A DNA stretch of 42,055 bases from a virus: the IMG/VR virus record IMGVR_UViG_3300036785_000516, positions 1 through 42,055 of that record, one strand, 5' to 3'. The notes below the pieces were generated by a model, which made no database searches, had not been told where the DNA came from, and saw only the letters and a list, made by a program, of their open reading frames with translations. Made by a program: the position numbers and the translations under genes. Below, piece after piece: positions 37,263 through 42,055 of this stretch (position 1 is the stretch's first letter; the number at the start of each line of letters is the position of its first letter).

Positions 37263-38403
37263 GGCTCGAATAGGCGATGCTTTGCTGCGAAACCGGCGGG
37301 GGCACCGGCGCGGTGCTGTAGTAGATGTCGCCCAAGGTCGCCATGTGGCCGTTGTCCGGCATGATGTCGTCTTCGACCGTCGTCATGTCGAAAGAGACGA
37401 CGCCGGCCGCGCTCATCACGGCGGCAAATTTCCAGGCCGCGAAGATCGTCTGCCCAGGCGTGGCGTACTGGAACAGCATGTCGAGAATGGACTGCTCGAT
37501 CGCCGCTCGCACAGCCGTCGTATCTGGATTGAGATTGGCGATGTCGAAGTCGATCGGCTCTTTGAGCGGCGCGAGCACGTAGCATTCCTTCACTGTCACA
37601 GGGCGCACCGTATCGAGATAGGCGGAAACCGTGTCGCAGTCCGTTTGCAATGGGAAGCCGCCATTGTCGGCGCGCAGATCGTCCATCATGAAGCGGATCG
37701 AGACGGTGCCGACGCCCATTTCCATCGGCGCGCACCAGGCGCGCGTGACGCCGGGCACGGCAAGCGCCCAAGCGACATAGTCGTCCGCATCGCCGCCCAT
37801 CGGGGGATGCCGGATGCGCTGGAGCACGCGGGCGCGCAGCTCGTCGTCGGTTTCGTCATCGGCGCCGCCATCCAGGGTGTCGACCGTGACCGAGTCGACG
37901 CTGCCGGTGAGCGGCGTCAGCACGCCGAGCGCGGTGCCTGGATCGAGATTGCCGACCGAGCCGGGATCGATGGCGAGGATCGGCGCCGGTGTCGGCAGGC
38001 CGGTTGCGTCGGTCAGGATATCGGCGGTTGTCTGATAGATGACACTCGTCCCGCCATAGGAAAGCTGCGTGCCGGTCGGCACGGTCACGCTCCCGGTCGA
38101 GGTGACGAAATCCGCCGTGCCACTGGCCTGGGTCGCGAGCTTGCGCCCGGTTGATCCGTCCGAATTCGTGAGCCAGATATGGCCGTGCCGATCGAGCCAT
38201 ATTGTCTCGGCGGTATCCGGCAAAAGCTGCAGCGCCAGCCAATCGACGTATTGCAGCACCAGATGGCAGAGCGCGCCCATCGCATCGGAAATAACGCGCA
38301 GGACGCTGTTGGCCACATTTGCGTCGGCGCCCGGCAGCCGCCCGGCGATGGCATCGCGAACCGCGCTGCGCACGTCTCGCAAAGTCGGCGTGCTCCAAGG
38401 CAT
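37255..38403 (-). CDS. Mu gp47-like baseplate J protein
   Basis: A 382-residue baseplate wedge protein: PTLRDVRSAVRDAIAGRLPG, VLQYVDWLALQLLPDTAETI, GVLTPLTGSVDSVTVDTLDG and DDETDDELRARVLQRIRHPP, followed by YVAWALAVPGVTRAWCAPME. These are hallmarks of the baseplate J family. It lies between gp46- and gp48-like genes. Confidence 0.9.
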   Translation of the reverse strand: MPWSTPTLRDVRSAVRDAIAGRLPGADANVANSVLRVISDAMGALCHLVLQYVDWLALQLLPDTAETIWLDRHGHIWLTNSDGSTGRKLATQASGTADFVTSTGSVTVPTGTQLSYGGTSVIYQTTADILTDATGLPTPAPILAIDPGSVGNLDPGTALGVLTPLTGSVDSVTVDTLDGGADDETDDELRARVLQRIRHPPMGGDADDYVAWALAVPGVTRAWCAPMEMGVGTVSIRFMMDDLRADNGGFPLQTDCDTVSAYLDTVRPVTVKECYVLAPLKEPIDFDIANLNPDTTAVRAAIEQSILDMLFQYATPGQTIFAAWKFAAVMSAAGVVSFDMTTVEDDIMPDNGHMATLGDIYYSTAPVPPPVSQQSIAYSSHG

Positions 38404-38407
38404 TGGA

Positions 38408-38914
38408 TCAGTTCTCGATGATGTCTTGCCAGAGAATTTGATATTGCAATTCGACCGCAGTCTTTGGGCCTCGATACAGGCGCACCAGCGCCGTGATGCG
38501 CTGCGTATCCAAGCGCGTGACGATCACCTCCATGCCGGTCGCGACGCGCTGATCGATGAACGGCTGCAGCGCTTCCTGGATGTAGAACTTGATGCGCGAC
38601 ATGGTCGAACCCTGTTGCGCCGCAGAGCCGGTGATCTTCTCGCGCTTGAGCAGCCAAAGCCGGCAGCCGATCGGCCAGCCGTTCCAGATCACGTCGGCGT
38701 CCATGTCGCCCCACCAGCCGCGCCGGTCGGTCGAATCTGGATCTGGCAATCTATCGTTCACGTCCGCCAGGCGATCGGTCCCGAGAGCCACGATGACGGC
38801 GGTGGCAAGCGCCTGCGTCTCGTCGAGTGTGCCGTTGTCGAGCAGCAACCAGTCGACCGACACCTCAGTTTGATAGGGGAAGATGCCCTGCTGGACGAGG
38901 CGGATATCGCCCAT
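38408..38914 (-). CDS. Mu gp46-like baseplate protein
   Basis: A 168-residue GP46-family protein: GDIRLVQQGIFPYQTEVSVD, then TAVIVALGTDRLADVNDRLP, GWWGDMDADVIWNGWPIGCR and LWLLKREKIT. It is a wedge component of Mu-type contractile tails. The start at 38914 follows the gp45-like stop by 2 bp. Confidence 0.85.
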   Translation of the reverse strand: MGDIRLVQQGIFPYQTEVSVDWLLLDNGTLDETQALATAVIVALGTDRLADVNDRLPDPDSTDRRGWWGDMDADVIWNGWPIGCRLWLLKREKITGSAAQQGSTMSRIKFYIQEALQPFIDQRVATGMEVIVTRLDTQRITALVRLYRGPKTAVELQYQILWQDIIEN

Positions 38915-38916
38915 AT

Positions 38917-39861
38917 TCAGCGGCTCGCGAACTGGTAGACGCTCGCCGCGACGACGGGCCAAACGCTGTAATTGATCCCCAGCGATATGCCGAGCAGCAA
39001 CGCCAATGCGACGGGTAGCAGCGAGGAGCTCGCCGCTTGCGGTGGCTCGCCGATGACGACAGCGTCGTCCCTCTCCCCGGCAGCGAGGCTGCCAATGCGC
39101 GCATAGACATTGACCGAGGGCCCCTGCGTGGTTTCCACCGGGGCGAACGAGTGCTTGCTCTGGTTGCCGCCGAGATAGGTTTTCTGGCTGATGCAATGCA
39201 CGTAGCTATCGCCGTCACTGAGCATCATGTGGGCTTCGGTGCCGGACACGCGCGTCTTGTCCTGCGTCACGTCGATGAAGCGGTATGAGTTCTGGCCGTT
39301 CTTATAGACGGGGCTCTGCCCTTTCTGCTGGCCACCTCCACTGGCGGTGCCACTGCCGGACCCACCGGTGCCGCTATCGCGGCTGCTGCCACCGCCTGTG
39401 CCGCCGCTTCCGCTTTGTTGCTGCTGCTGATCGACCAGCTGCATGCGTACCGTCTTCTGGGTCGGTGCGCTCCAATATCCGCCATCCTGCGTCAAGTGGA
39501 ACTGCTGCGAGTCCTGCTTGGTGCGGAACATCGCGACGTCGCCCTTCTCCAGGCCCTTGAGGCGATGCCGGCGATCATCCATCACGCCGCACACAGCAAA
39601 CGAACGGTTGCCGCCGGGGAATTGCATGAACCCTTCGGCGCCACCACTGACCGAACCGTCCTGGCCCTTGTCGGCGTCCATGACGACAGACGTGAAGCCA
39701 TAGTTTTGCGGCGACTCGACCTTGCCGCGCGACTCGCCCTTGGCGAAGTTGCCGCCCATCTCCTGCATAAGCTTGCTGTCGTCCGCCTGATGAATGACGG
39801 TGCGCGCGCCGCCGGCGACGTAGGCGCGGAACGAGGTGTTTGCGGGTGTGGCGCGGTGCAT
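38917..39861 (-). CDS. Mu gp45-like spike with hydrophobic C-terminus
   Basis: A 314-residue baseplate spike protein. SPQNYGFTSVVMDADKGQDG, FMQFPGGNRSFAVCGVMDD and KGDVAMFRTKQDSQQFHL match the gp45 family. The middle has a Gln/Gly/Ser-rich insert (QQQQQSGSGGTGGGSS). The last 35 residues are strongly hydrophobic (SSLLPVALALLLGISLGIN), like a membrane helix, which is unusual for a spike that normally ends in a beta-helix tip. It may insert into the host membrane. The start at 39861 follows the gp44-like stop. Confidence 0.75.
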   Translation of the reverse strand: MHRATPANTSFRAYVAGGARTVIHQADDSKLMQEMGGNFAKGESRGKVESPQNYGFTSVVMDADKGQDGSVSGGAEGFMQFPGGNRSFAVCGVMDDRRHRLKGLEKGDVAMFRTKQDSQQFHLTQDGGYWSAPTQKTVRMQLVDQQQQQSGSGGTGGGSSRDSGTGGSGSGTASGGGQQKGQSPVYKNGQNSYRFIDVTQDKTRVSGTEAHMMLSDGDSYVHCISQKTYLGGNQSKHSFAPVETTQGPSVNVYARIGSLAAGERDDAVVIGEPPQAASSSLLPVALALLLGISLGINYSVWPVVAASVYQFASR

Positions 39862-39865
39862 CTGC

Positions 39866-41110
39866 TTATTCCTGATAGAGGGGCGGCGGATCGGTCGTCG
39901 CTGCGGCCGGCGGCGTGGCCGCTGGCGTGGTCGAGGGCGTGCCATTCCCCGGAGCCTGCGGCGCTCCAGGTACGCCGAGATTGAAATCGCTGTGATCCTT
40001 GAGCAACCACGGCGCCACGAGATCGAGCGACGTCAGCGTTCCGCTGTTTCGATCCTGCGTGAAGGTCACGGTTTCGATTTTGAGAACCTGATTGAGCATG
40101 GCCATCGGCGACCTGACCATGACGTCGTCGCCGGTCATCCAGAGAAGATTGGTGCCGGGCCGAATCCATCCCTGCACCGTGATCGTCGCCTGCACGATCG
40201 TCCCTTCGTGCCAGACCGCCTCGTGCTGCGCGCGGGTCGCGAGCTCGCCGACGCTCCACACCGGCTGCTCGGCCATCGTCAAGAGCGGGCTATATCGCAG
40301 CGCCGTTCCGCCGGCCGATGCCTCCTGCTCGCTCGCCTGCGGACCATTCATGTCATCACTGGCGGCGCTCTGCCCGCGTATGATGTAGTCGTTGAAAATG
40401 TTCTCGACCGAGATGACCGCCTGGCAGCGCAGGATGTTGACGCCCTCGATCAGATCGGACGTCAGCTGGCCGATGTGGTCGCCGATGAGCAGGAAATGTC
40501 CTTGATTGTCGCTGCCGAGAATGATGCCGCGCGGGCGGGCAATCCGTTCCAGAAAGCTCCAGATCGTTTCGCCGGGATCCACCTGCAGTCGCGCAAACGG
40601 CGTTGCGTCGAGCGTGCCGATGACCTTGGGCGAAATGCCGGTTGGCGCGAGCACTTCGTTGGCGACTTGCTCGAAGGTCTTGCCGTCGAAATTCCCGGTC
40701 GCGTGAATGACGCTTGCGCGCGCCGCATACCACGTGATCCCGATTCCCGACAGCTGGACGCCTTTGTTTTCCTTGTCATAGGCCGTCTGCCGGACCGTGA
40801 TGACGCCGGCGACAGCAAGATATCCGCCGAGATAGACCGCGCATTCGTCGCCCGGCTTGAACTGCAGCTCCTGCCAGTTTGCCGGCGGCGGCTGCCCTGG
40901 CACCTCGACGATGTCAGCAGTCGAGAACCGGAACTGCGGATAGGCCTCGGTCCATCGCAGCTGCACCCATACCGATTCGAAATCCTCGAAGCGGCGATTG
41001 CCCACGATCAGCACCGCCTTCTCTGATTGCGCGAGCGTCGGGATGAAATAGACACCCGACGTCGGCGCCGGCGTCGGCGAAGGCGCGTCCATGATGCTGA
41101 CTACCATCAA
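39866..41110 (-). CDS. Mu gp44-like (gpD-type) baseplate hub protein
   Basis: A 414-residue hub protein: GNRRFEDFESVWVQLRWTEA, GDECAVYLGGYLAVAGVI, GIGITWYAARASVIHATGNF and PGETIWSFLERIARPRGIIL. This is the ordered pattern of the gp44/late-control-D family, which forms the platform between tail tube and spike. The C-terminal 40 residues are Pro/Ala/Thr-rich. ATG 41092 is an alternative start. Confidence 0.85.
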   Translation of the reverse strand: MMVVSIMDAPSPTPAPTSGVYFIPTLAQSEKAVLIVGNRRFEDFESVWVQLRWTEAYPQFRFSTADIVEVPGQPPPANWQELQFKPGDECAVYLGGYLAVAGVITVRQTAYDKENKGVQLSGIGITWYAARASVIHATGNFDGKTFEQVANEVLAPTGISPKVIGTLDATPFARLQVDPGETIWSFLERIARPRGIILGSDNQGHFLLIGDHIGQLTSDLIEGVNILRCQAVISVENIFNDYIIRGQSAASDDMNGPQASEQEASAGGTALRYSPLLTMAEQPVWSVGELATRAQHEAVWHEGTIVQATITVQGWIRPGTNLLWMTGDDVMVRSPMAMLNQVLKIETVTFTQDRNSGTLTSLDLVAPWLLKDHSDFNLGVPGAPQAPGNGTPSTTPAATPPAAATTDPPPLYQE

Positions 41111-41113
41111 TCT

Positions 41114-41782
41114 TTAGGCCGAAAGCGCCACACCGATCGGCAGCATGAACGCGGGATGCACGACCTTGTTCTCGGCGCGCAGCTCGTCGGCGCGGGTCGC
41201 ATCCGCATAAAGACGGTTCGCCATCACGAGCGTCGGCATCGATTGCGCGAAGGCGAAGGAGAGCATGCGTGGCAGCGGGCGCGCGGTCTGCACAAGATAC
41301 TGGATGATGCCCGAGTGCAACTGGACCGCCGCCCGGTAGCTCATTTGATCCATCGCATCGGCGAGATATTCCTCGACCTCGGCGAAGATGGTGTTCATCT
41401 CCAGTTTGAGCGCGTCGACGTCCTGCCGGCTGGTGAAGGTCATGTCGGCAATGACGCGGCCTTCGGTCGCCAGGCACATTTCGATGATCGACCCGGTGAT
41501 CATATTGGCGCCGACCGTCACGGGTGTTTCGGTCAGCGTTTGATTGCGGACGATTGCGAGCTGCGCTTGCGTCGCGCCGGCCGAGCGTGCGAGATCGAAG
41601 CACGCTTGCAGGGGCGGCCCGGCTTGATCGGTCTGGATCAGGCTTTCCGCGTTGGCGATCAGGGCGCCGCAGGCGGTGCGGAAATTCGCGCCGGTGCGCC
41701 CCAAAGTGGGCACAGCCCCGAGCAACGCGGTGATGCTCCGTTGCATGATCGGTGCCGCTTCCTGTGCGTCTCGTTTCTGCAT
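41114..41782 (-). CDS. C-terminal part of Mu gp43-like (DNA circularisation) protein, as a separate gene
   Basis: A 222-residue protein whose MTFTSRQDVDALKLEMNTIF, DQMSYRAAVQLHSGIIQYL and RLYADATRADELRAENKVVH with PAFMLPIG match the C-terminal region of gp43-like proteins. The N-terminal domain is encoded by the gene ending at 41787, 4 bp upstream. The open frame extends back to 41827, overlapping that gene, so a split gene or a single frameshift are both possible. Confidence 0.7.
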   Translation of the reverse strand: MQKRDAQEAAPIMQRSITALLGAVPTLGRTGANFRTACGALIANAESLIQTDQAGPPLQACFDLARSAGATQAQLAIVRNQTLTETPVTVGANMITGSIIEMCLATEGRVIADMTFTSRQDVDALKLEMNTIFAEVEEYLADAMDQMSYRAAVQLHSGIIQYLVQTARPLPRMLSFAFAQSMPTLVMANRLYADATRADELRAENKVVHPAFMLPIGVALSA

Positions 41783-41786
41783 CGGA

Positions 41787-42055
41787 TCACGGCAATAGGC
41801 GCGGCGTGCTCGCTGCCGTCGCGGCAAGTTGGGCTTCGAGCCCGGTCATGACTTGCTGAATGCGATCCTTCATCAGGTTCGAATAGGCGATCATCTGATC
41901 GCGGCTCGATGTCAACGGTATCGTTGTGGGAACGCCGTACTCGACGAAGGTCATGTCGAATGTGCAATAGCCACCGAGCCGTTCCTCCTCGGTCCAGCGA
42001 TACTGCGGATTGACCACCGAAATTGGAGCGATGGTCGGCAGCTGCAGCACGCCGG
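41787..42055 (-). CDS. N-terminal-domain part of Mu gp43-like protein (cut by window edge)
   Basis: The visible 89 or so residues include PQYRWTEEERLGGYCTFDMT and FVEYG, the end of the DNA-circularisation N-terminal domain of gp43 proteins, then a helical stretch. The gene continues beyond the right edge. The ATG at 42050 is probably internal. Confidence 0.65.
   Translation of the reverse strand, partial: GVLQLPTIAPISVVNPQYRWTEEERLGGYCTFDMTFVEYGVPTTIPLTSSRDQMIAYSNLMKDRIQQVMTGLEAQLAATAASTPRLLP

Noticed and set aside
35829-37364. 511-codon plus-strand open frame
   Set aside because: It runs antisense over the gp48-like and neighbouring tail genes, has Arg/His-rich low-quality composition and no family motifs; it is a shadow of GC-rich coding.
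39836-41026. 396-codon plus-strand open frame
   Set aside because: Antisense to the gp44- and gp45-like genes, with typical shadow composition.
1-42055. Insertion sequences or transposases
   Set aside because: No transposase motifs or terminal inverted repeats were seen; the Mu-like similarity is confined to the tail genes.

Overview
The window is temperate-phage DNA, either a phage genome or a prophage. The host is most likely an alphaproteobacterium of the Rhizobiales (Bradyrhizobium-like). Pointers to this are high-GC coding sequence, a PEP-CTERM-type surface protein with an alphaproteobacterial tail, a GapR-like protein, a LuxR-type regulator, YqaJ/RecT recombination genes and a Mu-like baseplate module. 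No clear housekeeping gene is present. Head genes (terminase small subunit) run off the left edge and tail genes enter from the right edge, both on the minus strand. The simplest reading is a circular or circularly permuted genome cut so that the missing head and tape-measure genes join the two ends.

Layout. 62-1136 (-): PEP-CTERM-like protein and terminase small subunit. 1260-5514 (+): an accessory cassette that interrupts the minus-strand genes. It carries an amidoligase, a gamma-glutamylcyclotransferase-like protein, two small HTH proteins, an ASCH protein and a secreted protein. It is driven by two promoters whose 17-bp spacers are filled by the same 19-bp palindrome. 5528-8778 (-): hypothetical gene, ABC-ATPase/GNAT fusion, ParB-like protein, hypothetical gene and HNH endonuclease. 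8806-9571 (-): a strong terminator and a NusG-like gene, placed like a late-gene antitermination switch. 9568-20599 (-): early genes, namely small proteins, a palindrome-rich non-coding array, primase-helicase, an atypical type II tRNA, RuvC-like resolvase, a PD-(D/E)XK-like nuclease, MT-A70 methyltransferase, GapR-like protein and a LuxR-type regulator. 20863-25612 (+): YqaJ exonuclease, RecT annealing protein, HTH, DnaA-C-terminal-like and small proteins. 25867-27860 (-): integrase and three small genes. 28337-33024 (+): a second early operon with an excisionase-like protein, DUF6166-like and DUF3846-like proteins, a probable Acb2/Tad1-type hairpin protein and zinc-ribbon proteins. 33079-42055 (-): collagen-like and other tail fibres, and baseplate proteins resembling Mu gp48, gp47, gp46, gp45, gp44 and gp43.

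How the parts fit. The integrase and excisionase-like protein handle integration and excision. YqaJ/RecT, primase-helicase, DnaA-like, GapR-like and RuvC-like proteins serve replication and recombination. MT-A70 and the ParB/ABC-GNAT pair suggest DNA modification, and the Acb2/Tad1-like protein suggests evasion of nucleotide-signal immunity. The LuxR-type protein may couple the lysis-lysogeny choice to host signals, and the NusG-like protein may open the late operon. The amidoligase cassette and the PEP-CTERM-like gene look like cargo. All functional calls come from motif recognition by eye; no database search was run.
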